Origin: DATMNR01 sp963702765
GTDB taxonomy: Bacteria > Chloroflexota > Ktedonobacteria > Ktedonobacterales > Ktedonobacteraceae
Assembly (NCBI GenBank): GCA_963702765.1
Contig: CAVPEB010000063.1
Span: 1 to 64,000 of the forward strand
Direction of reading: 5' to 3'
DNA length: 64,000 nucleotides
Both the position numbers and the translations under genes were made by a program. Each line of letters opens with the position of its first letter. Within the stretch, counting starts at the first letter, position 1. Shown piece by piece: positions 7,379 through 16,784 of the stretch. A model generated the notes under the pieces. It did not search any database and had not been told where the DNA came from. It saw nothing but the letters and a program-made list of their open reading frames with translations.

Positions 7379-8479
7379 TCAAATAATATGTGCATTGGAA
7401 TAAATCAACGCGCCTGCTCCGATAAGCCCTGCATTTCTGGTGAGTTGCGCCAGGGCGATACGTGCTGAATCACGAGGCACTTTCATCGTACGTTCTTGAA
7501 CAATTCGCAGCGCTGGCTCCATGAGCATCCGCCCCATCTGCATCACACCTCCACCCAGGATAATAATATCTGGATTGTAAATATGAATGATGTTGACTAG
7601 GCCGACGCCAAGCGCTTCAGCGACAAGTGTAATGATGTCTCGCGCCAGTGGTATACCCGCTTCTGCTGCGCGAGCCACGGTGTAAGCATTGACGCGTAGA
7701 GGTTCCACAACTCCACTGAGTTCATCATACTCATCCAATGGCTGTGTGTTGGGATCATATATAGGGATTGCATCCTGGTCAGGCACTGTTGCTAGATGCT
7801 CTAACATGGTACTGGCAAACGCAAGCAGATCAGCGCCTTGCCCGGCAGCAATAGCCTCGTTTGCATAGCGTGCTATGGCAGTTCCGGAAGCCAGGTATTC
7901 CAGGCATCCGATATTGCCACAATTACAGCGTTCACCCTTCCAATCGATCGTCATGTGACCCAGTTCGCCTGCAGTACCGTTAGCTCCTTCTAAAATTTTG
8001 CCATCGATAATAACGCCGCCACCTATACCTGTGCTTACGGTTAGGTAGACCATATACCTGCTGCCTCGCCCGGCGCCAAACATATATTCACCCAAACCGG
8101 CTGTATGCGCGTCGTTTTCAATCAAAACAGGCGTATTAAATTGTTGTTGCACCAGATCACGTAAGGGAACATTTTCCCACCCGGGAAGGTTGGGAGGAGA
8201 GTAGATAACGCCTGTGCGCTTATTTAATGGCCCTGGAGTTGCAACGCCAATCCCTGCGATTTGCTCAATGGTAACATCAGCTTCGTCAAGTGCCTGTTGT
8301 ATAGCTTTATACACACGCGGCAATACTCTTTCAGGCATGGGATTTTCACCAGTGAGTAAACTTACTCGCGAGCGTAGTTTCGAACCTTGCAATACTGCTG
8401 TACGTATATGCGTACCCCCAAGGTCAACGCCAACGACAAGCGGCAGATTTTGTTGATCACCTGTGGTCTTTTCTTGCAT
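7379..8479 (-). CDS. ROK-family sugar kinase (glucokinase-like)
   Basis: A 366-residue ROK protein: phosphate loop VVGVDLGGTHIRTAV at the N-terminus, ENDAHTAGLGE, TGIGGGVIIDG, the zinc motif CNCGNIGCLE and a C-terminal LGGGVM. ROK kinases phosphorylate glucose or another hexose. There is no N-terminal HTH, so it is an enzyme and not a ROK repressor. About 45 extra residues, acidic and Pro-rich (near DPNTQPLDEYDE), lie after the zinc motif and make it longer than the usual 310-325. The ATG at 8479 is preferred to a TTG 45 bases upstream. It is transcribed away from the molybdoenzyme gene. Confidence 0.87.
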   Translation of the reverse strand: MQEKTTGDQQNLPLVVGVDLGGTHIRTAVLQGSKLRSRVSLLTGENPMPERVLPRVYKAIQQALDEADVTIEQIAGIGVATPGPLNKRTGVIYSPPNLPGWENVPLRDLVQQQFNTPVLIENDAHTAGLGEYMFGAGRGSRYMVYLTVSTGIGGGVIIDGKILEGANGTAGELGHMTIDWKGERCNCGNIGCLEYLASGTAIARYANEAIAAGQGADLLAFASTMLEHLATVPDQDAIPIYDPNTQPLDEYDELSGVVEPLRVNAYTVARAAEAGIPLARDIITLVAEALGVGLVNIIHIYNPDIIILGGGVMQMGRMLMEPALRIVQERTMKVPRDSARIALAQLTRNAGLIGAGALIYSNAHII

Positions 8480-8652
8480 GCTATGACTGGCTCCACTGTT
8501 TCTGTTAAGATGTATGTAAATCAATATACTCTATTTACTGAGATGGGACAAGCATTACATCAGGTTGTAAATTCTGGACAAAGTATGCGTGTAACCCGTT
8601 GGAGATATAATAAGTAGATAATGCTAATTTTTTTGCTAAAAGGCAATGTAAT

Positions 8653-10305
8653 ATGAAGAATGACAAGTACTCGCAACGGAAAAATAGCTTCTGGACTGGC
8701 TTTATCGCCGCACTGACAGCAGGTGCAATTGCGACCGGCATTATGTTGATACTCAGCGTCTCATTCGGAGGCGTCTCATTACCCGAAACTTTTGGTTCTG
8801 ACTTGACAGCCTTAATGCCACCTCCTTTATTTGATTATTTACATCAAATAATTGGTGGAGATGCAAAACATTACCTTTTCTACGGAATTATCGTTGGTCA
8901 GTGTGTAGTGTTTGCGCTCAGCGGAGGTCTTTATAACTGGCTTGCGGATAGACAAAATCGAGTTTTACAATGGTTCGATGGGCTGCTTCTTGCCCTGATT
9001 CTCTGGCTTTTTGCAGGTGTTATCCTGTTACCCTTGAGTGGTGCTGGTTTGTTTGGCGCCGATCTCTCGACTGGCTTTAGCAATGGAGTGCTCAGTCTGG
9101 CTATTGTTGGCATAGTATTCGGTTCACTCTTTGTGATTTTCCAACATTGGCTCGCTACACGTATGTCCAGACAAAATGCAGCGCAAAGTAGCATAAATAC
9201 AATAGATGAAGATTACTCGTCTGGAACATTGTCACGCCGAAACCTTATTAAGAATGGCGCAATAGCAACTGGCATCATTGTAGCGGGAGTCGTTGCCTGG
9301 CGTTTCATTACTGGAAGTGCAAGTTCATCGAATGTATCTGTAGATCAACTGCTACTACGCTTTAAAAGCAAAATTGTTCCACCTCCTATACCAAACTATG
9401 GAACAATTCAACCGGCTCCATTTTTGTCACCAGAAATTACCTCAAACGACCAGTTCTATCAGGTCTCTAAAAATCTCTTCTCAGATCCAACAGTTGATGG
9501 CAATTCCTGGCGTTTGACCGTTGATGGGCAGGTTGATAACCCATTCACATTAACGTATCAGGAACTGCTCGCGCTACCTGCAAAACAGCAGTATGAATCA
9601 TTGATGTGCATCAGTAACGATGTAGGCGGACAGTATATGAGCAACGCGCTATGGGAAGGCATTCCATTAGTTGACTTTCTTCAACGCGCTGGCGTTAAAA
9701 CAGGAGCAACAAAAATAGTCTTCCACGCTGCTGATGACTACACTGATAGCATTCATCTGTCCAAAGCGATTGAACCTACCACATTGCTCGCGTTACGGAT
9801 GAACGGCGACACCTTGCCGCAAGAACACGGTTTTCCTGCGCGTATGCTGGTGCCAGGCATATATGGGATGAAGCATTGTAAATGGCTTACACGCATTGAA
9901 GTTGTCAACTATGATTATCAGGGTTACTGGCAACAGCGAGGCTGGAGTGATGCCGCTCCTGTGCGCATGACATCTCGTATCGACACCCCATTGACAGGTT
10001 CGAGTACAAAGTCTCATTCAACTACCTATATTGCGGGGGTAGCTTTTTCAGGAAATAAGGGTATTAGTGAAGTCGATGTAAGTACAGATGCTGGTCAGAC
10101 CTGGCAACGAGCAATTCTGAAGCAGCCATTATCGGGCTTTACGTGGGTCCTATGGGAACTGGCGTGGCAACCACCAAAGGCTGGCAGCTATACAATAGTT
10201 GCGCGCGCAATAGATTTGGAAGGAAATGTTCAGGACCCTAACGAAGAGCCTCCCCTACCTAATGGGTCATCAGGGTACCACTCCATTATATTAAACGTTT
10301 CTTAA
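8653..10305 (+). CDS. Membrane-anchored molybdopterin oxidoreductase (sulfite-oxidase fold)
   Basis: A 550-residue protein in three parts. Residues 12-40, 72-97, 105-130 and 147-168 are membrane segments. Residues 194-216 hold a twin-arginine-like segment (SRRNLIKNG followed by a hydrophobic stretch). From about 240 onward there is an oxidoreductase molybdopterin-binding domain with the molybdenum-ligand cysteine at 319 (LMCISNDVGG), HGFPARMLVPG and a GMKHCKWLTRIE stretch, then a C-terminal Mo-cofactor dimerisation domain (FSGNKGISEVDVSTDAGQTW). The catalytic half is probably outside the membrane. The electron donor and acceptor are unknown. A Tat-like signal inside a protein, after four membrane helices, is odd. 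Confidence 0.85.
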   Translation: MKNDKYSQRKNSFWTGFIAALTAGAIATGIMLILSVSFGGVSLPETFGSDLTALMPPPLFDYLHQIIGGDAKHYLFYGIIVGQCVVFALSGGLYNWLADRQNRVLQWFDGLLLALILWLFAGVILLPLSGAGLFGADLSTGFSNGVLSLAIVGIVFGSLFVIFQHWLATRMSRQNAAQSSINTIDEDYSSGTLSRRNLIKNGAIATGIIVAGVVAWRFITGSASSSNVSVDQLLLRFKSKIVPPPIPNYGTIQPAPFLSPEITSNDQFYQVSKNLFSDPTVDGNSWRLTVDGQVDNPFTLTYQELLALPAKQQYESLMCISNDVGGQYMSNALWEGIPLVDFLQRAGVKTGATKIVFHAADDYTDSIHLSKAIEPTTLLALRMNGDTLPQEHGFPARMLVPGIYGMKHCKWLTRIEVVNYDYQGYWQQRGWSDAAPVRMTSRIDTPLTGSSTKSHSTTYIAGVAFSGNKGISEVDVSTDAGQTWQRAILKQPLSGFTWVLWELAWQPPKAGSYTIVARAIDLEGNVQDPNEEPPLPNGSSGYHSIILNVS

Positions 10306-10545
10306 ACAATACTGGATACTTTTCAATATTGCGCTAATAGCTCTCTGCTTGCGGGTTCTTCAAACTAGATTACGGATATCGTCGTTGTATCCTTGGATAC
10401 ACGGCTGCAGGCTGCAAAAGAGACTACAAACTCTGCAAATTGATGAAAACTCGCTGCAAAAAGTGTCCGGTTCAAAGCTCCTCAATGATTATAGTAGTAG
10501 AGGCACATCACATAGAAAGCGGGCCAAAATGCTCGTAAGGCCAAC

Positions 10546-11142
10546 ATGTTAACGGACGTTCAGGGGGTAGAGCGTCTGCGAGAGCGTGATGCACAGGCTT
10601 TTCGTTCTTTGATCGATCGGTTACAACAACCCATCACCGGATATTTGCATCGCCTCGTAGGTGACCGAGAAGTGGCTCTTGACCTTGCACAAGATACTTT
10701 TGTACAAGTGTATAAAGAAATAGACAAGACGTCTGGGGAAATCGCTCTTGATGCCTGGATCTATCGTATTGCCACAAATTATGGCTTGCGTTACCTCAAT
10801 CGTAAACGTTTGAGGCAGTTTGTACGACTGGATAATCGTGAGAGCTTCGATGAGTACCTGGCTGTTGCGGGTCCTGAAGAACAGACAGAAACAAGAATTC
10901 TGATTGAGCAGGCTTTAATATGCTTAAAGCCAATAGATGCAGTTGCTTTACAACTTCACTTTGGTAATGGCTTCACATATGAAGAAATTGGTGAAGTAAT
11001 GGAAATGAGTTCGGAAGCAGTTCGCAAACGTGTTGCTCGTGGTGTCGAGAGATTTCGAAGAGTATATGGGAAGAAGTTACCCTCTCCGAGTTCTCAACCA
11101 CTCAAAAGCTCTGTCAAAGTTACCTCAAAAGGTATGAAGTAG
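10546..11142 (+). CDS. ECF-type RNA polymerase sigma factor
   Basis: A 198-residue sigma-70-family protein with region 2 (FRSLIDRLQQPITGYLHRLVGDREVALDLAQDTF is read as regions 2.1-2.2, then DAWIYRIATNYGLRYLNRKR) and region 4 (LQLHFGNGFTYEEIGEVM, SSEAVRKRVARG). It would direct polymerase to a small regulon. The next gene begins 3 bases after its stop and encodes a membrane protein with a cytoplasmic Cys-containing domain, a typical cognate anti-sigma arrangement. Confidence 0.9.
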   Translation: MLTDVQGVERLRERDAQAFRSLIDRLQQPITGYLHRLVGDREVALDLAQDTFVQVYKEIDKTSGEIALDAWIYRIATNYGLRYLNRKRLRQFVRLDNRESFDEYLAVAGPEEQTETRILIEQALICLKPIDAVALQLHFGNGFTYEEIGEVMEMSSEAVRKRVARGVERFRRVYGKKLPSPSSQPLKSSVKVTSKGMK

Positions 11143-11145
11143 TAT

Positions 11146-12057
11146 ATGGCAAGTAATTCACGTCGGATTTCATATAACGAAGTCATTAAACATCCTGAAG
11201 ATAGTATATTGCTTGCTTATCTTCGTGGGCAAGAGTTGGAGGCTCGTTCAAGCGTTATTCAACACATCGAGGATGAAAAATGCTCAGTTTGTCTTCAGAA
11301 GCTACACGAACTGAAGCAAGTTAGCACTACTCTCGATGTATTGGGAGAAATGCGACCTTACCTGTACTACCCTGAGCTTTCAGTTGCCGATACTTATGCT
11401 CGCATGCAAAACGCAGTAAGCCACCAAACCCCGGCAAAAGCAACTATGAATGGTGTATATTACCGGAACCGTCCAAGAAAGTCGGCTGTGCGATGGATCA
11501 GCGTACCAGTTGCGTTTGGTCTGGCAATACTTTTTACAATGGCTATGCTGGTATATGCTGCATTTTCTGGCAGAGCGTTACTCCCATTTTCGGTCGCTGG
11601 AGGCACAAGTCACATTCAAAATACTTTGACTATAGTGGTTGCACCTCAATCGACACCAACTCAAGCAGCTACTGCGATTGTTACATCAAATGGGACTTCT
11701 GAAGCGAAAGGGCCTCATATTAAGGTCTGTTCAACCCAGGCTAATATTAGTCAAATGCGGCTGGTTATTTGTGGGTTTCATTTCGATAGCAAGCACAAAG
11801 CAACCATGGTCGTTTATGTGCCTGGTAAAGGGTCTTTCTCGATACACGCTATATCTGTAGATAGACACGGCAAATTTCAGGTTGGATGGATTATCTCTGA
11901 TTGTAGCAATGTGCCAACTTTTATCTACGGTTACGGATCTACAGGTACAAAGTTCATCAAATTTAAACTGCAAATAAAGTCGTTTGGTAGTTGTCCTGTT
12001 CCAACAACGACTCCTGTAGCAAAACCAACAGGATTTTCACCGAATTTTGTTCCATAA
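11146..12057 (+). CDS. Membrane protein, probable anti-sigma factor for the preceding sigma
   Basis: A 303-residue protein. Residues 1-120 are probably cytoplasmic and include HPEDSILLAYLRGQELEARSS and HIEDEKCSVCLQKLHEL, which resembles a zinc-type anti-sigma HxxxCxxC helix pair. One membrane segment spans about 122-145 (WISVPVAFGLAILFTMAML). The outside portion has a Thr-rich linker and a beta-rich domain ending in a PTTTPVAKPT tail. The gene is coupled to the sigma gene by a 3-base gap. The assignment as anti-sigma rests on the HxxxCxxC-like motif, topology and position; the outer domain has no fold I recognise. Confidence 0.65.
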   Translation: MASNSRRISYNEVIKHPEDSILLAYLRGQELEARSSVIQHIEDEKCSVCLQKLHELKQVSTTLDVLGEMRPYLYYPELSVADTYARMQNAVSHQTPAKATMNGVYYRNRPRKSAVRWISVPVAFGLAILFTMAMLVYAAFSGRALLPFSVAGGTSHIQNTLTIVVAPQSTPTQAATAIVTSNGTSEAKGPHIKVCSTQANISQMRLVICGFHFDSKHKATMVVYVPGKGSFSIHAISVDRHGKFQVGWIISDCSNVPTFIYGYGSTGTKFIKFKLQIKSFGSCPVPTTTPVAKPTGFSPNFVP

Positions 12058-12092
12058 GTCTATGAAAAAGATTATAAAGAGGTAGAACCATT

Positions 12093-12302
12093 ATGCAACG
12101 GCAGTGTGCCTGGTGCTTGCGATTAATGGATAATATTGGAGAACCAATTTCGCCAATACCAGTACCAAAAATATATAAAGCCACGCATGGAATGTGTAAG
12201 GCATGTGGCAATCTCTGGCTGGAACAAGCGTTACAAGATTCAGAACCGCATGCGGTGGCTCGTCCACTAGTACTGGATGCACATATTTCCAGCCACTATT
12301 AA
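12093..12302 (+). CDS. Small CxxC zinc-ribbon-like protein (unrecognised)
   Basis: A 69-residue frame with two CxxC pairs (CAWC at 5-8 and CKAC at 35-38) spaced as in a small zinc ribbon. It starts 36 bases after the putative anti-sigma gene with AAAGAGG upstream of the ATG. The function is unknown. The paired cysteines and the ribosome site support it as a real gene. Confidence 0.55.
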   Translation: MQRQCAWCLRLMDNIGEPISPIPVPKIYKATHGMCKACGNLWLEQALQDSEPHAVARPLVLDAHISSHY

Positions 12303-12341
12303 AAAGACACCTCCTTCAATTCGGTGGCGCTTTACGCTGCC

Positions 12342-12420
12342 AAAGGGTCGAATCGTGCTCTTTATTGAGCGGGCTGCTAATCCTTTCCCCCCAGGAAGCA
12401 GCAACGGTTCGACCCTTTTT
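12342..12420. terminator. Three-way-junction hairpin with T run, between convergent genes
   Basis: A 15-base closing stem (12342-12356 with about 12404-12418, one mismatch) encloses two smaller hairpins: GCTC/GAGC around TTTATT, and GCTGC/GCAGC with an inner TTCC/GGAA. A run of T follows. It lies between the rightward sigma cluster and the leftward hydrolase gene. It could terminate both, or encode a small structured RNA. Confidence 0.6.
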
Positions 12421-12568
12421 ATAATGACGAAAAATGTAGATACAGCATTGGTGCGAGAGATGATAAGACATGATTGAGGAAGGAGAAGGTGTTACTGATG
12501 GGCGTGGAGGTGTATGTGGAGACAAGCGCGGGTGTGTAAACAAGAAAGGACGGTGGTAGGCTGCATCT

Positions 12569-13492
12569 CTACAGTTCGTCAATGGATCGAGCGCTGAGGT
12601 TTTGCAAGAAATCCAGCATATATTGGTTCACCTTTTCTGGCTGTTCCTGCTGCACCCAATGGCCACTGTCTGGGATACGTTTGATTTGGATATCATCCAC
12701 CCAACGTTCAAGTCCAGTAGTGAGTTCAATGCCAAGAGCGATATCCTGCTCTCCCCAAATGAGTAAGGTAGGCGCTTTAATGTGTACTTCGTTACTCTTC
12801 ATGGATGAGGGTAGGCGCCGAAAAAGCTGGCGATAATAACTTATTGCAGCTTTTATCGCTCCTGGTTTGCTCATAACTTCCTGGTATTTGGCCGTAACAT
12901 CCCGCGGGAAAGCTGACTTTTGTAGTGCCGCACCTCGAAGCATCCTGCCAATTTCATACGCGTGATTACGCCCCAGCATATATTCGGGTAACCATGGTAT
13001 CTGGAAAGCAAATACATACCAACTTTTACGCAATTGCTTGAACGTCCGCATCTCACGCAACATTGCAGCAGGATGAGGAGCGTTCATCACAATTAAGCTC
13101 TCGGTCTTTTCAGGATAGTTCATAGCAAATGTCCAGGCCAGCACACCACCCCAGTCATGTCCAACGATATGAGCTTTTTGCTGCCCAAGTCCTTTGATAA
13201 GCCCCTCGATATCACCAAGCAGTGTAGGGATATCGTATCCCTTGCGCGGTTTATCTGTTTCGTTGTAGCCACGCAGATCAGGCGCCACAACAGTATAGCC
13301 ATGCTCAGCCAGGTATGGTATCTGGTTGTGCCAGGAATACCAGAATTCAGGGAAACCATGAAGTAATACGATCAATGGTCCCTCGCCCTGGGCCACATAA
13401 TGCATGCGAATGCCATTTGTGACTATATACTGATGATGCCATGTTTCTATAGTCGTCAAATTGTGGACCTTATTCCCCTGTTGTATCGCCAT
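12569..13492 (-). CDS. Alpha/beta hydrolase, epoxide-hydrolase-like
   Basis: A 307-residue alpha/beta hydrolase. The HGFPEFWYSW oxyanion segment (45-54), the nucleophile elbow GHDWGG with Asp113, the acid-bearing LLIWGEQD and the catalytic His in DSGHWVQQEQPE match epoxide hydrolases, which use Asp as nucleophile; haloalkane dehalogenases share this and remain possible. Its ATG lies inside the last codons of sdhB (23-base overlap), so the two are probably translationally coupled although no metabolic link is obvious. Confidence 0.85.
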   Translation of the reverse strand: MAIQQGNKVHNLTTIETWHHQYIVTNGIRMHYVAQGEGPLIVLLHGFPEFWYSWHNQIPYLAEHGYTVVAPDLRGYNETDKPRKGYDIPTLLGDIEGLIKGLGQQKAHIVGHDWGGVLAWTFAMNYPEKTESLIVMNAPHPAAMLREMRTFKQLRKSWYVFAFQIPWLPEYMLGRNHAYEIGRMLRGAALQKSAFPRDVTAKYQEVMSKPGAIKAAISYYRQLFRRLPSSMKSNEVHIKAPTLLIWGEQDIALGIELTTGLERWVDDIQIKRIPDSGHWVQQEQPEKVNQYMLDFLQNLSARSIDEL

Positions 13493-14177
13493 AAACGATC
13501 GCGCGTTTCACCTGTTCGATCAGATCGGTTACGGGAATTCCTCGCGGACAAGCATCGGCACAGTTAAAAATTGTGCGACAACGCCACACGCCATTACGTT
13601 GTCCCAGAATTCCAAGACGTTCTGCGCCACCCTGGTCGCGGCTATCAAAGATGAACCGATGCGCATTGACTATGCTGGCTGGCCCAACCCAATCTGGATT
13701 CCCCCATACTGATGGACACGAACCTGTACAAGCTCCGCAAAGAATGCACTTTGTGCCTTCATCGTAACGAGCACGCTCGATAGGACTTTGCAGGCGCTCA
13801 GTTCCTGGTTCAGAATCGTACGTAATCAAATATGGTTTGACCGACTTATATTTGTCGAAGAACGGGTCCATATCCACAACAAGGTCTTTGATAACTGGAA
13901 AACCTAACATTGGCTCAATCGTCACTTTGGTGCCAACATCGCGTACTAGCACTTTACAGGCCAGGCAATTCAATCCATTGATGCGCATAGCATCAGAGCC
14001 ACACACGCCATGAGCGCAAGAACGACGAAATGTCAGTGTCCCATCCATTGTCCACTTCACCGTATTCAGTGCATCTAGCAAGCGATCAATTGGATCAGCT
14101 TCGACACGAAATTCGTCCCAATACGGTTTACTTTCCTTTTCAGGGTCGTAGCGCTTAATGCGCATTAAAAGGTTCAT
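13470..14177 (-). CDS. sdhB: Succinate dehydrogenase iron-sulfur subunit
   Basis: A 235-residue SdhB/FrdB subunit. The 2Fe-2S site is SCAHGVCGSDAM followed by LNCLAC, with Asp in the third ligand position as in many SdhB proteins. The 4Fe-4S site is CILCGACTGSCP, and the 3Fe-4S site is CRTIFNCADACP. It passes electrons from the flavoprotein to quinone. AAGGAG precedes the ATG. It is the third soluble/anchor partner in the order sdhC-sdhD-sdhA-sdhB, all leftward with short gaps. Confidence 0.95.
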   Translation of the reverse strand: MNLLMRIKRYDPEKESKPYWDEFRVEADPIDRLLDALNTVKWTMDGTLTFRRSCAHGVCGSDAMRINGLNCLACKVLVRDVGTKVTIEPMLGFPVIKDLVVDMDPFFDKYKSVKPYLITYDSEPGTERLQSPIERARYDEGTKCILCGACTGSCPSVWGNPDWVGPASIVNAHRFIFDSRDQGGAERLGILGQRNGVWRCRTIFNCADACPRGIPVTDLIEQVKRAIVYGDTTGE

Positions 14178-14192
14178 TCGTACACTCCTTAC

Positions 14193-15929
14193 TTAGTATT
14201 TCCGTTCCTTGGGTTTGAATATCGGATCATCGATCAACTGTACATCTTTGTAATCCAGGCGTACATCATGGGCCTTTGTGCCTTTATAGGCGAGGGTATG
14301 TTTGAGCCAGTTCATGTCATCGCGCTTCTCGTAGTCGGTACGATAATGAGCTCCACGACTTTCTGTTCGGGCAAGTGCCCCGTGTATAGTGGCCTCTGCA
14401 CAATCAAGCAAGAAACCAAGCTCAATCGACTCGACCAGTTCAGTGTTGAAAGTCTTGCCTTTGTCCTGTAATTGCACCCGCTGATAGGCCTCTTGCAAAC
14501 CATCAAGTGTATCCAGGGCATGGCGCAACCCCTGATCGTTACGTTCAACAAATACCCGTTCATCCATCTCATTTTGCAGCGTACTGCGTACCCGAGATGC
14601 AGATTCGCCTTCTGTGTTGCTATACAACCTATCGACCATTTCTCGTGCAAAGTCTTCGGGTTCGGGAGGAAGTGGCGCATGGCTATTCTCAGCAATGAAT
14701 TTTGCCATGTGTTTTCCAGCGCGACGGCCAAAGACAATGAGATCCACTAGCGAATTCGTGCCTAGACGGTTTGCGCCGTGTACGGAGACACAGGCTACCT
14801 CGCCAGCAGCATAGAAACCTGGTAGCGGCGTCCACTGTGGATCAATAACGACACGCGCATCCACATCGGTAGGGATACCCCCCATAGCGTAGTGAGCCGT
14901 TGGTTGTATCGGCACAGGCTCGGTTATCGGCTCAACACCCAGGTAATTCCGCGCGAAGTCAGTTATGTCTGGCAGCTTTTCAGTTATTGTCTTTGCGCCG
15001 AGATGTCGCACATCCAGGTACACATAGTCTTTGCCATCAACCCCTCGTCCCTCTTTGACTTCCTGGACAATACAGCGTGAAACGATATCGCGAGGTGCCA
15101 GATCTTTGAGGGTTGGCATATAGCGTTCCATAAAATACTCACCTTTACCGTTGAGTAATTTACCTCCCTCACCACGAGCAGCCTCGCTCAAAAGCACACC
15201 CACCTTATAGATACCTGTTGGGTGGAACTGGTACATCTCCATGTCCTGTAATGGAATACCCCTGCGATAAGCAATCGCCATTCCGTCTCCCATGCAGGCA
15301 AACGCATTACTGGTAACACGCCAGGCACGACCATATCCGCCGGTAGCGAAAAGCACAGTCTTAGAATGGAATGTATGAATCTCACCTGTGCGAATTTCGA
15401 GCGCGACAGCCCCACATGTCTGCCCTTCATTCAAAAGCAAGTCTAGAACCAGAAATTCATTAAAAAAGCGAACCTGGTTCTTGATGGCGCTCTGATACAT
15501 GGTTTGAAGGATCATGTGTCCTGTTCGATCTGCAGCATAACAAGAGCGTCGCACTGGCGCTTCGCCATAATTGCGTGTATGTCCACCAAAGCGGCGCTGA
15601 TCTATACGTCCATCTTCAGTACGATTGAAAGGCAGCCCACGATGCTCCAATTCGTATACGGCATCGATAGCTTCCCGCGCAAGGATCTCTGCAGCAGGCT
15701 GGTCAACCAGGTAGTCACCACCCTTAACAGTATCGTACATATGCCACTTCCAATGATCTTCTTCCTGGTTCCCGAGAGCAGCGGCTACTCCTCCCTGCGC
15801 TGCACCAGTATGAGAACGTGTAGGATACACTTTGCTAAGTACCGCAACACTGGCATTAGGAAGTTGCATTGCGGCCATCAACCCGGCGCCACCAGCGCCT
15901 ACGATCACCACATCGAATTTATAATACAT
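14193..15929 (-). CDS. sdhA: Succinate dehydrogenase flavoprotein subunit
   Basis: A 578-residue SdhA/FrdA flavoprotein. It has the FAD dinucleotide motif VVIVGAGGAGLMAA, the covalent-FAD region RSHTGAAQGGVAAALGN with its histidine, FHPTGIY with the active-site region, HYAMGGIPTD and GANRLGTNSLVDLIVFG. It oxidises succinate to fumarate on the cytoplasmic face in the TCA cycle and respiratory chain. It starts 27 bases after the sdhD-like stop, and sdhB starts 15 bases after its end. Length is normal. Confidence 0.96.
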   Translation of the reverse strand: MYYKFDVVIVGAGGAGLMAAMQLPNASVAVLSKVYPTRSHTGAAQGGVAAALGNQEEDHWKWHMYDTVKGGDYLVDQPAAEILAREAIDAVYELEHRGLPFNRTEDGRIDQRRFGGHTRNYGEAPVRRSCYAADRTGHMILQTMYQSAIKNQVRFFNEFLVLDLLLNEGQTCGAVALEIRTGEIHTFHSKTVLFATGGYGRAWRVTSNAFACMGDGMAIAYRRGIPLQDMEMYQFHPTGIYKVGVLLSEAARGEGGKLLNGKGEYFMERYMPTLKDLAPRDIVSRCIVQEVKEGRGVDGKDYVYLDVRHLGAKTITEKLPDITDFARNYLGVEPITEPVPIQPTAHYAMGGIPTDVDARVVIDPQWTPLPGFYAAGEVACVSVHGANRLGTNSLVDLIVFGRRAGKHMAKFIAENSHAPLPPEPEDFAREMVDRLYSNTEGESASRVRSTLQNEMDERVFVERNDQGLRHALDTLDGLQEAYQRVQLQDKGKTFNTELVESIELGFLLDCAEATIHGALARTESRGAHYRTDYEKRDDMNWLKHTLAYKGTKAHDVRLDYKDVQLIDDPIFKPKERKY

Positions 15930-15956
15930 ATCGGTATCCTTAACTATGCTGGTCGA

Positions 15957-16367
15957 TCATTTAATGCAATTGGGACCTAAAGCCCCTACAACAGGATGGA
16001 ACGTAATCAGTGTAATGGTACCAAGTAGGAAAAAGACTAATGTTGCAATGCCTACGGCAGATTGCAATGTGAGACGCCATCCTCTGGTGCGCACATAATC
16101 ATCGACGACTATACGCAAACCGTTCATGCCGTGCAAAAGAGCCAGAGTCAGCAACAGCCAATCGTAAAGCCGCCAGAAAGGATTCTCGTAGCGGATCGTG
16201 ATCAATTGATAACTGGTGCAAGAAACATCAGTTGCCACATGATTCAGAAACAGGTGAAAAATGGCAAGAAATATAAGCAAAACACCTGAAACACGAAAGA
16301 AATACCAGGAAAAGGTTTCGAAACCGCCGCCTGATGGGCGAGTACCATACCCTGTCGAAACACGCAT
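15957..16367 (-). CDS. sdhD: Succinate dehydrogenase membrane anchor subunit (SdhD-like)
   Basis: A 136-residue protein with three membrane helices: about 21-48, 66-88 and 104-128. It has His residues in the first helix (IFHLFLNH) and in LALLHGMNGLRIVVDDY, the expected haem/quinone-anchor motif. GGAG is 7 bases before the ATG. Position between SdhC and SdhA and the helix count give the assignment; C and D labels could be swapped because anchor subunits diverge fast. Confidence 0.85.
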   Translation of the reverse strand: MRVSTGYGTRPSGGGFETFSWYFFRVSGVLLIFLAIFHLFLNHVATDVSCTSYQLITIRYENPFWRLYDWLLLTLALLHGMNGLRIVVDDYVRTRGWRLTLQSAVGIATLVFFLLGTITLITFHPVVGALGPNCIK

Positions 16368-16391
16368 AACAGATCTCCAATCTACGAGTTT

Positions 16392-16772
16392 CTACATTCC
16401 AGAGGCCATATTGCCTGGATTTATCCCAAAGGCAGGTGCAATAACAAAATAGGCCATGGGCAGAAAGCAGACTATGGTCAATATCATCACAACTACGAAC
16501 ATAGTGCCCTGATAACGTGCACCCTTAGGCCAGAAATCAATCAGCATAATACGCACGCCGTTAAAGGAATGGTATAGTAGGCCGCCAATTAACGCCAGTG
16601 AAAGAATACGCACAATTGTCAGGCTGAAGAGCGCAATCCCTTCGTTATAGATCTTAGGACCGAATCCAAGGAGTGAAATATCCACTATGTGGATAAGTAA
16701 AAATAAGAGTATTCCCAGTCCTGTAATGCGATGCAGCAACCAGGACCACATACCTGATTGGCCTTTATACAT
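16392..16772 (-). CDS. sdhC: Succinate dehydrogenase cytochrome b556 subunit (SdhC-like)
   Basis: A 126-residue membrane protein with the SdhC signature WSWLLHRITGLGILLFLLIH (positions 9-28), where SxxHRxTG and the following His bind quinone and haem, and LLYHSFNGVRIML in the second helix. I chose the ATG at 16772, with GAGGG 6 bases upstream, over a TTG four codons earlier. It is the first gene of the sdh operon; its promoter must lie in the 16785-17378 spacer. Confidence 0.88.
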   Translation of the reverse strand: MYKGQSGMWSWLLHRITGLGILLFLLIHIVDISLLGFGPKIYNEGIALFSLTIVRILSLALIGGLLYHSFNGVRIMLIDFWPKGARYQGTMFVVVMILTIVCFLPMAYFVIAPAFGINPGNMASGM

Positions 16773-16784
16773 AACAACCCTCAA

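Noticed and set aside
12385..12405. SRP RNA fragment (GGAAGCAGC resembles the SRP loop region)
   Set aside because: The GTCAGG half of the SRP internal loop and a GGAA tetraloop in the right place are missing.
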